NCBI RefSeq assembly: GCF_030269445.1
Contig: NZ_BSTJ01000006.1
Span: 315,204-379,203, forward strand
Length of the DNA: 64,000 bases
Direction of reading: 5' to 3'
Source of the DNA: Actinoallomurus iriomotensis
Lineage (GTDB): Bacteria > Actinomycetota > Actinomycetes > Streptosporangiales > Streptosporangiaceae
The position numbers and the translations under genes are program-made. Positions within the stretch are counted from its first letter, which is position 1. Each line of letters begins with the position of its first letter. Below, piece after piece: positions 28,786-38,126 of the stretch. The notes under the pieces are model-generated. The model made no database searches, was not told the DNA's origin, and saw nothing but the letters and a program-made list of their open reading frames with translations.

Positions 28786-29814
28786 TCAGGCGTTCACCGT
28801 CGCCTCGGCGCGGGCCATCGGCCCGGCGGGCCGGGCGGCGACGACGGTGGCCGCGGCGATGACCGTGGCCGCGAACGCGAACGACCAGGGTGTTCCGCCG
28901 GGCTGGTCGACGATCAGGCCGGCGATCGCACCGCCGGCCGAGTTGGCCGCGACCGGCACCGTCACCAGCCAGGTGCCGGCCTCATCGCGCATGCCGGCCG
29001 GCACGATGCGGCCGACGATGGCGGTGTAGACGGTCAGCGTGGGCGCGATGGTGACGCCGCCGAGCACGAGGGCGATGCCGAGCGTCAGCGCGTCCGGCAT
29101 GATCGCCAGTATCGCCGTGCTCAGCGAGACCGCGCCGAGCAGCCAGGCGAATCGCCGCGGCAGCGGCGCGCGGGGCCGCGCCATGCCGTACCCGAAGCCG
29201 CCCAGGCCGGATCCGATGCCTCAGCCCGCGAGCAGGACGCCCGCCAGCCCGTCCGCGTCCGGACCCGCGTGCAGAGTCGCGTACGCCGGCACGGTCACGC
29301 TGACGGCGCCGAACGCCATCCCCAGAGCGCCCACGCGGACGAGGACCACGGCGAAGCCCGGCACCCGCAGCGGCCCCGGTCCCCGGGTCCTCGCGTCCGG
29401 CGAGGCCGGGCGCTGCCCGCGCACCGCGGAGCGACCTGCGAGAACCAGGGTCCCGAGCATGGTCACCGTCCCCGACCCGGCGATGGCCGCGGCGGGTGAG
29501 GCGACCAGTACCACGACCGCCACCCGGAGCGGACCGGCCACGAACACCAGCTCGAACAGCGAGGTCTCCACCGCCGGCGCCGCCTTGCGAAGGTGCTGCC
29601 GGCCGGTGCCGTCCTCGGTGCGGCCGATCCACGCGCTGCGGATCGCCGCGGTCAGCGGCGGACAGGTCCCGCCCGCGAACATCGCCGCCGCGCAGATCAG
29701 CGGCGTCGAGCCGCCATCGGCCGCGAACACGAACGCGACCAGCCCGGCGGGATGAGCGACGGCGGCCGTACGGAGCACCGGCGTGGAGCCGAGCCGGCCG
29801 GCGACCGGGCCCAT
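28786..29814 (-). pseudogene. MFS transporter pseudogene (N-terminal truncation, internal TGA)
   Basis: Two same-frame pieces form one major-facilitator sequence. The first (29221-29814) begins inside the protein at LMGPVAGRLGSTPVLR, the region usually found after the second membrane helix. It ends at TGA 29221-29223 following GLAGVLLAG. Translation resumes directly with GIGSGLGGFGYGMARPRAPL and continues through four more hydrophobic segments to 28786. A TGG-to-TGA change would explain the stop, since tryptophan is common at this place. The missing N-terminus abuts the end of purE. Same strand as the XRE-cupin gene, its probable former regulator. Confidence 0.75.
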
Positions 29815-29840
29815 GAGCGCACTCGGCGGTGTTGTTCCTG

Positions 29841-30329
29841 TCAGGTCGTGGACTCGCGGAGGCGTTCGCCCTTGGCCTTGGCCTGGGTGTGCAGGTCGCG
29901 CTGGAACTCCTCCATCCGCGTGCGCAGGCCCGCGTCGCTCGCCGCCAGGATGCGTACGGCCAGCAGGCCGGCGTTGCGCGCGCCGCCGACGGCGACGGTC
30001 GCCACCGGCACCCCGGCGGGCATCTGCACGATAGACAGCAGGGAGTCCATGCCGTCGAGGTACTTCAGCGGCACCGGCACGCCGATCACCGGCAGCGGTG
30101 TGACGGAGGCGAGCATCCCGGGCAGGTGGGCGGCGCCGCCGGCGCCCGCGATGATCACCTGGAGGCCGCGCGAGGCCGCCTCGGCGCCGTACGCGATCAT
30201 CTCGTGCGGCATCCGGTGCGCCGAGACCACGTCGGCCTCGTACGGCACGCCGAACTCCTCCAGCGCCTCGGCCGCGGCCTTCATGACCGGCCAGTCCGAG
30301 TCGCTGCCCATCACCACGCCGACGCTCAT
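29841..30329 (-). CDS. purE: N5-carboxyaminoimidazole ribonucleotide mutase
   Basis: A 162-residue class I PurE that moves the carboxylate of N5-CAIR to give CAIR in purine synthesis. Typical motifs are [37 protein letters not shown], and [20 protein letters not shown] with its [10 protein letters not shown] continuation. The ATG overlaps the purK stop as ATGA, so the two are coupled. The stop is 27 bp from the remains of the MFS gene. Confidence 0.97.
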   Translation of the reverse strand: MSVGVVMGSDSDWPVMKAAAEALEEFGVPYEADVVSAHRMPHEMIAYGAEAASRGLQVIIAGAGGAAHLPGMLASVTPLPVIGVPVPLKYLDGMDSLLSIVQMPAGVPVATVAVGGARNAGLLAVRILAASDAGLRTRMEEFQRDLHTQAKAKGERLRESTT

Positions 30330-31471
30330 CGGGGTCCGTTCCTCAGGTAGTCGGCCGCGTGACGCGCCCGTTCGCGTACGTCGTCCAGGTCGTCGCCGAG
30401 CGCGGTCACGTGCCCGATCTTGCGGCCCGGCCGGATCTCCTTGCCGTAGAAGTGCACCTTCACGCCCGGGTCGTGCGCCATGACGTGGATGTAGCGCGGG
30501 TAGATCTGGGCCTCGTCGCCGCCGAGGACGTTGGCCATCACCGTGTACGGAGCGGTCGGCCGCGTGTCGCCCAGCGGCAGGTCGAGCACCGCGCGCAGGT
30601 GCTGCTCGAACTGCGAGGTGCGCGCGCCCTCGATCGTCCAGTGCCCGGAGTTGTGCGGCCGCATGGCCAGCTCGTTGACCAGCACGCCGTCATCGGTCTC
30701 GAACAGCTCGACCGCCAGCAGGCCCGTCACGCCGAGCCGGTCGGCGATGTCCAGGGCCAGCCGCTGGGCCTCCTCGGCCCGGTCGGGGTGGAGGCCGGGC
30801 GCCGGCGCGATCACCTCGTGGCAGATGCCGTCACGCTGCACCGTCTCCACGATCGGGTACGCCGCGCCCTGGCCGTACGGCGAGCGCGCCACCAGGGCGG
30901 CCAGCTCGCGGCGGAACGGCACGTGCTCCTCGGCCAGCAGCGGGACCCCCTCGGCCGCGGCCCGCTCGATCACCTCACGCGCCTCGGCGGGGGTCTCGCA
31001 GACCCAGACACCCTTGCCGTCGTAGCCGCCGCGTACGGCCTTGAGGACGAGCGGCCAGGCGCCGAACTCCTCCGCGTCGGCCAGGCTCGCGACCGGCGCG
31101 AACCGCGGCACGGGCATGCCGAGCGCGCTCAGCCGCTCGCGCATCACGCGCTTGTCCTGGGCGTGCAGCAGCGCGGCGGAGCCGGGGCGGCATGCGACCC
31201 CGGCCTCCTCCAGCGCCTGAATGTGCTCGCCCGGGACGTGCTCGTGGTCCCACGTCACCACGTCGCTGTCCTTGGCGAAGGCGAGCAGGTCGTCGAGGGA
31301 GCGGTGGTCGCCGACCCGGACGTCGGAGATCACACGCGCGGCGGAGGCGTCGACGCTCTCGCCGAGCACGCGCAGTGTCACGCCGAGACCGATCGCCGCC
31401 TGCTGGGTCATGCGGGCGAGCTGGCCACCGCCCACCATGCCGACCGCGGGAATACCTTGCCTGTCCGTCAC
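30326..31471 (-). CDS. purK: 5-(carboxyamino)imidazole ribonucleotide synthase
   Basis: A 381-residue ATP-grasp enzyme that carboxylates AIR to N5-CAIR with ATP and bicarbonate. The N-terminus [20 protein letters not shown] is diagnostic. The ATP-grasp core includes [19 protein letters not shown], and the ligand region is [12 protein letters not shown] followed by [17 protein letters not shown]. It overlaps purE by 4 bp. Upstream, an acyl-CoA dehydrogenase on the same strand ends 20 bp before its start, so the three may be co-transcribed, although the functions are unrelated. Confidence 0.97.
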   Translation of the reverse strand: MTDRQGIPAVGMVGGGQLARMTQQAAIGLGVTLRVLGESVDASAARVISDVRVGDHRSLDDLLAFAKDSDVVTWDHEHVPGEHIQALEEAGVACRPGSAALLHAQDKRVMRERLSALGMPVPRFAPVASLADAEEFGAWPLVLKAVRGGYDGKGVWVCETPAEAREVIERAAAEGVPLLAEEHVPFRRELAALVARSPYGQGAAYPIVETVQRDGICHEVIAPAPGLHPDRAEEAQRLALDIADRLGVTGLLAVELFETDDGVLVNELAMRPHNSGHWTIEGARTSQFEQHLRAVLDLPLGDTRPTAPYTVMANVLGGDEAQIYPRYIHVMAHDPGVKVHFYGKEIRPGRKIGHVTALGDDLDDVRERARHAADYLRNGPR

Positions 31472-31491
31472 CCCCGCAGCCTATCGAGCCC

Positions 31492-32637
31492 TCAGAGGCC
31501 CAGCTCACGGGCGATGAGCATGCGCTGGACCTCGGACGTGCCCTCGCCGATCTCCAGGATCTTCGAATCGCGCCAGTGACGGGCGACCGGGTACTCGTTC
31601 ATGAAGCCGTAGCCGCCGTGGATCTGGGTGGCCTCGCGGGCGTTGGTGACCGCGATCTCGGAGGAGTGCAGCTTCGCGATGGCGGCCTCCTTCTTGAACG
31701 GCTCGCCGCGCATCATCCGCTCGGCCGCGCGGTACCACGCGAGCCGCGCGGTGTGCGTGCGCACCTCCATGTCGGCGATCTTGAAGGCGATGGCCTGGTT
31801 CTTGCCGATCGGCGTGCCGAAGGCGGTGCGCTCCTTGGCGTACTTGATCGACTCGTCGAGGCACGCCTGGGCGAGGCCGGTGGCGAGCGCGGAGATCGCG
31901 ATGCGCCCCTCGTCCAGGATCGACAGGAAGTTCGCGTAGCCGCGGCCGCGCTCGCCGAGGAGGTTCTCGGCCGGCACGTGGCAGTCGTTGAAGGAGAGCT
32001 CGCGGGTGTCGGAGGCGTGCCAGCCGACCTTGGAGTACTTCGGCGCCACGGTGAGACCCTCGTGCGGCGTGGGGACGATGATCGTGGAGATCTCCCGTTT
32101 GGTCCCCTCGTCGCCGGTGACGGCGGTGACCGTCACCAGGCGGGTGATGTCGGTGCCGGAGTTGGTGATGAAGCACTTCGTGCCGTTGATCACCCACTGG
32201 TCGTCGATCGCCTTCGCGGTGGTGCGGGTGGCGCCGGCGTCGGTGCCGCCGCCCGGCTCGGTCAGCCCGAACGCGCCGAGCGCGCGGCCCGTCACGAGGT
32301 CGGGCAGCCACGTGCGCTTCTGCTCCTCGGTGCCGAACCGGTAGATCGGCATCGCGCCGAGCGACACCGCGGCCTCCAGAGTGATCGCCACGGAGGAGTC
32401 GACGCGCGCCAGCTCCTCCAGCGCCAGGCAGAGGGCGAAGTAGTCGCCGCCCATCCCGCCGTACTCTTCGGGGAAGGGCAGCCCGAACAGCCCCATCTCG
32501 CCCATCTGACGGACGATGTCGTACGGGAACTCCTCGTCCGCGTCCAGTCGTTCGGCCTGTGGAGCGACGACGTCTCGGGCGAACTCCTCGACGGTCTTGC
32601 GCAGGGTTTCGTGCTCGTCGTCGAGCCGGTAGTCCAT
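31492..32637 (-). CDS. Acyl-CoA dehydrogenase
   Basis: About 381 residues. FAD-dependent dehydrogenation of acyl-CoA. Motifs are GAFGLTEPGGGTDAGATRTT, the FAD region KCFITNSGTDITRLV, IHGGYGFMNEYPVARHWRDS, and the catalytic-base region EIGEGTSEVQRMLIAREL. That ending is typical of short/branched-chain members. The ATG at 32637 has GAGGTG at fair spacing; a GTG two codons earlier is possible. A divergent 200-bp region separates it from the GtrA gene. It is similar in class to, but clearly distinct from, the enzyme at 20370-21539. Confidence 0.93.
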   Translation of the reverse strand: MDYRLDDEHETLRKTVEEFARDVVAPQAERLDADEEFPYDIVRQMGEMGLFGLPFPEEYGGMGGDYFALCLALEELARVDSSVAITLEAAVSLGAMPIYRFGTEEQKRTWLPDLVTGRALGAFGLTEPGGGTDAGATRTTAKAIDDQWVINGTKCFITNSGTDITRLVTVTAVTGDEGTKREISTIIVPTPHEGLTVAPKYSKVGWHASDTRELSFNDCHVPAENLLGERGRGYANFLSILDEGRIAISALATGLAQACLDESIKYAKERTAFGTPIGKNQAIAFKIADMEVRTHTARLAWYRAAERMMRGEPFKKEAAIAKLHSSEIAVTNAREATQIHGGYGFMNEYPVARHWRDSKILEIGEGTSEVQRMLIARELGL

Positions 32638-32834
32638 GATCACCTCGGTCGGAGAGACATGAGCCTGATCCCGTCATACCCCGGACGGCCGCGGTCGGCG
32701 GCTGCCAGAATCTGGGACCACAGGCACATGCTGCCACGAACGCCGTCTATCCTCGTCGTGCCGGGGGTAAGCAGAGTTGCGGGCCTGTCGAGTACGCGCG
32801 ATCAACCGCGACCGCGAATGAAAGGTCTCCCTTA

Positions 32835-33395
32835 GTGAGCATCGCCGTAAATCTGTACCGACGATTCGCCCACCTCGTTCACGAGCTGGCAAAGTTCGGC
32901 GTGATCGGCGTGCTCAACTTCATCATCACCATCGGGATCTCCGACACCCTCCACCTGGGCTTCGGGGTCGGGCCGCTGACGTCGTTCGGCGTCGGCACCG
33001 TCGTCGCGACGACGTTCTCCTACTTCGCCAACCGCTACTGGACCTTCCGGCACCGCGACACCAGCGGCCTGGGCCGCGAGTACGTCCTGTTCTTCGTGCT
33101 CAACGGTGTCGCCCTGTTCATCACCTGGGTGTTCATCGGCGTCACGCACTACCTCCTGGGCCTGCAGGGCGGCATCGCGTACAACGCCGCCCAGGTCGTC
33201 GGCACCGGCGCCGCCACGCTGTTCCGCTACTGGGCGTACAAGAAGTGGGTCTTCCTGCCCGCCTCCGCGCCGCCGGTCGACCCCCACACGGGCCTGCCCG
33301 AGGCCGGCGCGGAGACCGCCGAGTCAGAGTCGGAGTCGGAGACCGCCGACGAGCCCGAGCCGGTCTCCGCCGGCGTCGCCAAGCGCTCCCGCTGA
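32835..33395 (+). CDS. GtrA family membrane protein
   Basis: A 186-residue protein with four membrane helices (from KFGVIGVLNFIITIGISDTL to YNAAQVVGTGAATLFRYWAY). The GtrA hallmark is SYFANRYWTFRH after helix 2 and FRYWAYKKWVF after helix 4. GtrA proteins are thought to help move polyprenyl-phosphate-linked sugars across the membrane for glycosylation of envelope polymers. The acidic tail of about 35 residues (ESESESETADEPEPV) is unusual in composition but common in actinobacterial members. The GTG at 32835 has AAAGG nine bases upstream. Possible link to the glycopolymer cluster 7 kb downstream. Confidence 0.9.
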   Translation: MSIAVNLYRRFAHLVHELAKFGVIGVLNFIITIGISDTLHLGFGVGPLTSFGVGTVVATTFSYFANRYWTFRHRDTSGLGREYVLFFVLNGVALFITWVFIGVTHYLLGLQGGIAYNAAQVVGTGAATLFRYWAYKKWVFLPASAPPVDPHTGLPEAGAETAESESESETADEPEPVSAGVAKRSR

Positions 33396-33435
33396 ACGAT
33401 CCCCCAACGGATCGACCAACGTCTGGGTCAGGGCT

Positions 33436-34716
33436 CTAGGCCGGGCCGCTGACCACGCGTTCCTTGGCGAGCAGCGCCTCCTCGCGCTTGCGCAGGAAGA
33501 TGGCGAAGGTCGCCGGGCGGGCCCGGATCAGTTCGAGCCGTCCGCCGTCGGCGGTGGCCAGGGAGCGGGCCAGGTAGAGGCCCAGGCCGGTGCCCTGGCG
33601 GCCGCTGACGTTGCGGTCGAACACCCGGCGTTCGAGCTCGGGCGGCACCCCGGCGCCCTCGTCTCCCACTTCCACGACGATCGAGGTCGGCGTCTCCTTG
33701 GTGTGGATGGTGACCTCGCCGTCGCCGTGGACGAGGGAGTTGTCCAGCAGCGTCGCGACGATCTGCGAGAGGCCGCCGGGGCTGACCACGGCGGTCAGCC
33801 CGCGGACGCCCGACATGCCGATCCGGCGGTTCTCGCGGCGGAAGACCGGTTCCCACTCCTTGACCTGCTGGGCGACGATCTCGTCCACCCCGATCGGGAT
33901 CGCGTCACCGGTCGGGTCGTGCTTGGCACGCGCGAGGAGCTGTTCGACGACGGCGGCCAGCCGCTCCACCTGCGCGGCGGCGGCGACGCCCTCCTCGCGT
34001 ACGACGTCGGGGTACTCCGCGGCCTCGATCATCTCCTCCAGCCGCATCGACAGCGCGGTGAGCGGCGTGCGCAGCTGGTGGCTCGCGTCGGAGGCGAACT
34101 CCCGGCTGGCGGCGAGCAGGTCGGCGATGCGCACGGCGCTGCGGTCGAGGACCTCCGCCACGCGGTCGACCTCGGGCACGCCGTAGCGGCGCCGCCGCGG
34201 CCGCGCGTTGCCGGACCCGAGGCGGTCGGCGGTCTCGGCCAGGTCGATGAGCGGAAGCGTCAGCTTGCGCGCCTGCACCATCGCGAGCCCGACCGCCACG
34301 CCCACGCCGAGCACGACGAGGCTGCCGATGAGCAGGAACGTCCGCACGGCGTCCGCCTCGACGTCGCCCGCGTCCCGTGACACCTGGACGTGGATGCCGC
34401 GGTCGTTCGCCGCCATCTTGGTGATCACGTGGTCGCCCTTGGCCGGGGCGTCGCCGGCGGTGATCTGGGTGCCGTCGGCCATGGTCACCACGATGTAGCG
34501 GCCCGGGAACTCCTTGGCGATCTGGTCACCGGTGATGGACTGGCGCAGCTCCTCGCGCAGGTTGACGCCCGCCACGACGGTCGCCGCCTCGCGCTCGACC
34601 TGCTGCTGGGCCTCGTCGTAGATCAGGCGCTCGGTGGCGTAGGCCAGCGGGATGCCGAGCAGGAGCACGGCCACGACTGCGACGGCGAGCGTCGACAGCA
34701 GCAGACGTCGCCTCAT
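33436..34716 (-). CDS. Two-component sensor histidine kinase
   Basis: A 426-residue membrane sensor. One membrane helix lies near the N-terminus (LAVAVVAVLLLGIPLAYA), followed by an extracytoplasmic region of about 90 residues, a second helix (FLLIGSLVVLGVGVAVGLAM), and a HAMP-like linker. The H-box is FASDASHQLRTPLTAL, the N-box LLDNSLVHG, and the ATP lid GDEGAGVPPELE and GTGLGLYLARSL. It acts with the OmpR-type regulator encoded upstream. The signal is unknown. A strong inverted repeat lies between the two genes. Confidence 0.95.
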   Translation of the reverse strand: MRRRLLLSTLAVAVVAVLLLGIPLAYATERLIYDEAQQQVEREAATVVAGVNLREELRQSITGDQIAKEFPGRYIVVTMADGTQITAGDAPAKGDHVITKMAANDRGIHVQVSRDAGDVEADAVRTFLLIGSLVVLGVGVAVGLAMVQARKLTLPLIDLAETADRLGSGNARPRRRRYGVPEVDRVAEVLDRSAVRIADLLAASREFASDASHQLRTPLTALSMRLEEMIEAAEYPDVVREEGVAAAAQVERLAAVVEQLLARAKHDPTGDAIPIGVDEIVAQQVKEWEPVFRRENRRIGMSGVRGLTAVVSPGGLSQIVATLLDNSLVHGDGEVTIHTKETPTSIVVEVGDEGAGVPPELERRVFDRNVSGRQGTGLGLYLARSLATADGGRLELIRARPATFAIFLRKREEALLAKERVVSGPA

Positions 34717-34733
34717 GGGGGTCCCTCTCTTCC

Positions 34734-34768
34734 GACCGTGACGTGATGCCGTGGTTCACGTCACGGTC
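34734..34768. promoter_or_regulatory. Perfect 13-bp inverted repeat between response regulator and kinase genes
   Basis: Arms GACCGTGACGTGA (34734-34746) and TCACGTCACGGTC (34756-34768) are perfectly complementary around a 9-nt spacer, within the 58-bp gap separating the regulator stop from the kinase start. As DNA it could be an autoregulatory operator; as RNA it could be an attenuator or stabiliser setting the regulator:kinase ratio. No U-tract follows. Confidence 0.65.
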
Positions 34769-34774
34769 ACCGTC

Positions 34775-35446
34775 TCAGTCGCCGCGCTCGAACCGGAATC
34801 CGACTCCGCGCACGGTCGTGATGTAGCGAGGGCTTCCCGCGTCGTCACCGAGCTTGCGGCGCAACCAGGAGATGTGCATGTCGAGGGTCTTGGTGGAACC
34901 CCACCAGTTGGTGTCCCACACCTCGCGCATGATCTGCTCACGGGTGACGACCTTGCCGGCGTCGCGTACGAGCACGCGCAGCAGGTCGAACTCCTTGGTC
35001 GTGAGCTGCAACTCCTGGTCGCCCATCCAGGCGCGTCGCGACTCGGCGTCGATCCGCACCCCCTGGACGATGGGCGTCTCGGTGCTGCCCCGGCGCAGCA
35101 GGGCACGGACGCGGGCGAGGAGTTCCGCCAGGCGGAACGGCTTGGTCACATAGTCGTCCGCTCCGGCGTCGAGCCCCACAACGGTGTCCACCTCGTCGGC
35201 GCGGGCGGTGAGGATGAGGATCGGCACACCGTGGCCCTCCGCCCGGACGCGGCGGGCCACCTCGAGGCCGTCGAGTTCGGGAAGACCGAGGTCGAGCACG
35301 ATCAGATCCACCCCACCGCCCAGCGCCCGTTCGAGGGCCTGCGGACCGTCGGGACTGACTTCGACGTTGTATCCCTCCCGCCGCAACGCTCTGGCGAGAG
35401 GCTCGGAGATGGACGTGTCGTCCTCGGCGAGCAGTACTGAGGTCAT
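34775..35446 (-). CDS. OmpR/PhoB-family response regulator
   Basis: A 223-residue DNA-binding regulator. The receiver has LLAEDDTSIS, the phospho-acceptor in LIVLDLGLPELDG, ILTARADEVD, and the lysine in DDYVTKPFR. The winged-helix domain ends in TTKEFDLLRVLVRDAGKVV and STKTLDMHISWLRRKLGDD. Cognate kinase downstream on the same strand. The upstream 130 bp is A+T-enriched and contains GGAGGAAACG about 30 bases before the ATG, so the leader or the start is uncertain. Confidence 0.95.
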   Translation of the reverse strand: MTSVLLAEDDTSISEPLARALRREGYNVEVSPDGPQALERALGGGVDLIVLDLGLPELDGLEVARRVRAEGHGVPILILTARADEVDTVVGLDAGADDYVTKPFRLAELLARVRALLRRGSTETPIVQGVRIDAESRRAWMGDQELQLTTKEFDLLRVLVRDAGKVVTREQIMREVWDTNWWGSTKTLDMHISWLRRKLGDDAGSPRYITTVRGVGFRFERGD

Positions 35447-35574
35447 GAGCCGATCGTAGAGCTATTCAAGAACGTTTCCTCCGTACTAGAGGGGGCTTGA
35501 CCTGCGATTTGCCAGTCATAGAGCTCCTAGGAACGCGCCAAATCCGAGCTAATGAGGGGTAATTGGAACGACCT

Positions 35575-37134
35575 TCAGACCGGCGTGACTCCGTGTCGGC
35601 GGTGCGAGAACGATCGATCCTTTCCATGGGCGGCGGCGAGACGAGCGGCGATCTCCTGTCGCAGATCCTCCGGCTCGACGATCGCGTCGACCACGAGTTC
35701 GCCTGCCAGGCGGACGATGTCGATGTCCTCCTCGTACTCGGCGCGGAGTTTCTCGACGTACGCCTCGCGCTCCCGGGCGTCCTCGATCGCCATGATCTTG
35801 TTGTAGTAGACGGCGTTCACGGCGGCCTCGGCGCCCATTACGGCGATCTTCGCGGTGGGCAACGCAATTGTGGCGTCGGGGTCAAAGCCCGGACCCGCCA
35901 TGGCGTACAGACCGGCCCCATAGGCCTTTCGGACGACTACGCAGATTTTGGGCACCGTGGCCTCCGACACGGCGGTGATCATTTTGGCGCCGTGCCGGAT
36001 GATGCCCTGACGCTCGACCGCCGTCCCGACCATGAAACCGGGCACATCGGACAGGAAGAGCAATGGCACGTTGAAGGCGTCACAGAGCTGGATGAACCGG
36101 GTGGCCTTGTCCGCCGAGTCGACGAACAGCACGCCGCCCTTGAACATCGGGTTGTTCGCGACCACGCCGACGACCTTGCCGTCGAGCCGGCCGAAGCCCA
36201 CGACCAGCTCCTTCGCCCACAGGCTGTGGATCTCGAAGAAGGAGTCCTCGTCGAGCAGGCCCCTGACGTAGCGGCGCATGTCGAAGGCGACGCGCTCGCT
36301 GGCCGGCACGAGCTTGCGCAGGTCCACCGGCTTCGGGTCGCGCGCCTCGGCCGCGGGCGGCTCCTGCTCCCAGTGGGACGGCAGGTAGGACAGGAAGCCG
36401 CGGACGGCCTCCAGCGCCTGCGGCTCGTCCTTGGCCAGGAAGTGGCCGCAGCCGGAGACCGAGCAGTGCATCTTCGCCCCGCCCATCTCCTCCAGCGTCG
36501 TCTGCTCCCGCACCACCATCTCGACCATGCGGGGGCTGCCGAGGTACATCGAGGCGTTGCCGTCCACCATCGCCACGAAGTCGCAGAAGGCCGGGATGTA
36601 CGCCCCGCCCGCCGCGCTCGGCCCGAACAGCGCGCACACCTGCGGGATCGAGCCGCTCGCGCGCACCTGGGTGTGGAAGATCTTCCCCGCCCCACGGCGG
36701 CCGGGGAACATCTCGACCTGGTCGGTGATCCGCGCGCCGGCGGAGTCGACCAGGTAGATCATGGGGACACGGGTCTTGTAGGCGCGCTCGATGATCCGGA
36801 CGATCTTCTCCACCGTCCGGGCGCCCCAGGAGCCGGCCTTGACCGTCGAGTCGTTGGCCATGAGCGCGACCGGACGGCCGCCGATCGTGGCGGTGCCGGT
36901 GACGACGCCGTCGGCGGGCAGGTCGCCGGCGAGGGCGTTGGCGTAGAGACCGTCCTCGACGAACGAACCGGCGTCGACGAGGAGCCGGATCCGCTCCCGT
37001 GCGAACAGCTTGCCCTTCGCGGCGTTGGCGTCGTGGTACTTCGGCGCTCCGCCGTGCTCGACCTTCTCGCGGAGTTCTGCCAGGTGAGGGTGGCCCGGCT
37101 CGTCCTGTGATGGCTGCATTGTGTGCTCGGTCAC
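35575..37134 (-). CDS. Acyl-CoA carboxylase beta subunit (carboxyltransferase)
   Basis: A 519-residue carboxyltransferase of the propionyl/acetyl-CoA carboxylase type, which moves the carboxyl group from carboxybiotin to an acyl-CoA. The crotonase-fold halves show the acyl-CoA site in MIYLVDSAGARITDQ and FGPSAAGGAYIPAF, and the biotin site in FLSDVPGFMVGT and YGAGLYAMAGPGFDPD. No biotin carboxylase (alpha) or epsilon subunit gene is nearby, so it must pair with one encoded elsewhere. The precise acyl-CoA cannot be told from the window. Full length, no breaks. Confidence 0.93.
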   Translation of the reverse strand: MTEHTMQPSQDEPGHPHLAELREKVEHGGAPKYHDANAAKGKLFARERIRLLVDAGSFVEDGLYANALAGDLPADGVVTGTATIGGRPVALMANDSTVKAGSWGARTVEKIVRIIERAYKTRVPMIYLVDSAGARITDQVEMFPGRRGAGKIFHTQVRASGSIPQVCALFGPSAAGGAYIPAFCDFVAMVDGNASMYLGSPRMVEMVVREQTTLEEMGGAKMHCSVSGCGHFLAKDEPQALEAVRGFLSYLPSHWEQEPPAAEARDPKPVDLRKLVPASERVAFDMRRYVRGLLDEDSFFEIHSLWAKELVVGFGRLDGKVVGVVANNPMFKGGVLFVDSADKATRFIQLCDAFNVPLLFLSDVPGFMVGTAVERQGIIRHGAKMITAVSEATVPKICVVVRKAYGAGLYAMAGPGFDPDATIALPTAKIAVMGAEAAVNAVYYNKIMAIEDAREREAYVEKLRAEYEEDIDIVRLAGELVVDAIVEPEDLRQEIAARLAAAHGKDRSFSHRRHGVTPV

Positions 37135-37193
37135 GCTCGGACTTTACCCCGTGACTTCCCGTCCGCCACGCCCGGCGCCTCTACCCTGTGGCC

Positions 37194-38126
37194 ATGTCGC
37201 ACGAGGATCTGCCCCGGTTCGAACTGGCCTTCCCGGGACCGTTGCGCGACCGGCTCGTCGCCGCCGTCCTGGCCGACGTCAAGACGGCCACCACCGGGCT
37301 GTGCGAGGAGTACGAGCGGCTCGGGGAGCCGCTGCCCGTCGCCGGGGAGCGGTCCGTGGTCGTGGACTCCGGCGGCCGCCCGGTGGCCGTGGTGGAGACG
37401 ACGGACGTGCGCGTCGTGCCGCTCGGCGAGATCGACCTGCCGTACGTGATGGAGGAGGGCGAGGGCCACACCTCGGTGGCGGAGTGGCGTGCCGCCCACG
37501 AGAGGTTCTGGCACGGCGAGGAGATGCGGGCGGCTCTCGGCGACCCGGAGTTCACCGTCGACGACGGCACACGGGTGGTGACGCAGCGGTTCCGCGTCGT
37601 GGAGCGGCTCGCCGCGCGTGCGGCCGAGGAGATCCTGGACATCGTGGACGAGCACGACAACGTGATCGGCACGGCGCCGCGGGCCGAGGCGTACGCGCGG
37701 CGCCTGCGGCACCGGTGCGCGTTCGTCTTCGTACGGGACGGCCGGGACCGGATCTTCGTGCACCGGCGCACCCCCGGCAAGCTGATCTTCCCCTCGCGCT
37801 ACGACATGTTCGTCGGCGGCGTGGTCGGGGCCGGCGAGTCCTACGACGACGCGGCGCTGCGGGAGGCCGAGGAGGAACTGGGCGTGTCCGGCCTGGCCCG
37901 GCCGGTCCCGCTGTTCTCGTTCCTGTACGAGGGCGCGGCCGGGCACACGTGGTGGTCGCGCGTCTATGAGGTCCGGTGCGACCTGCCGGTCTCGCCGCAG
38001 GCCGAGGAGGTCGCCTGGCACGCCTTCCTGACCGAGGAGGAGCTCGAACGCCGCCTGCCCGAGTGGGAGTGGGTGCCCGACGGCCTGGAGGCCTACCGCC
38101 GGATGCGGGCTAGGCGACCCGGATGA
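37194..38126 (+). CDS. ASCH domain / Nudix hydrolase fusion
   Basis: A 310-residue fusion. Residues 1 to about 125 form an ASCH (PUA-like) domain (FPGPLRDRLVAAVLADVKTA, TGLCEEYERLGEPLPVAGER, HTSVAEWRAAHERFW). Residues about 145-305 form a Nudix domain of the isopentenyl-isomerase-like/YfcD branch (VDEHDNVIGTAPRAEAYARR; Nudix box GAGESYDDAALREAEEELGV). ASCH domains bind RNA or modified nucleosides, so a nucleotide-clearing or RNA-linked role is possible. TACCCT at 37182-37187 just before the ATG suggests a leaderless transcript. The 3' end overlaps the convergent dehydrogenase gene by 17 bp. Confidence 0.85.
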   Translation: MSHEDLPRFELAFPGPLRDRLVAAVLADVKTATTGLCEEYERLGEPLPVAGERSVVVDSGGRPVAVVETTDVRVVPLGEIDLPYVMEEGEGHTSVAEWRAAHERFWHGEEMRAALGDPEFTVDDGTRVVTQRFRVVERLAARAAEEILDIVDEHDNVIGTAPRAEAYARRLRHRCAFVFVRDGRDRIFVHRRTPGKLIFPSRYDMFVGGVVGAGESYDDAALREAEEELGVSGLARPVPLFSFLYEGAAGHTWWSRVYEVRCDLPVSPQAEEVAWHAFLTEEELERRLPEWEWVPDGLEAYRRMRARRPG

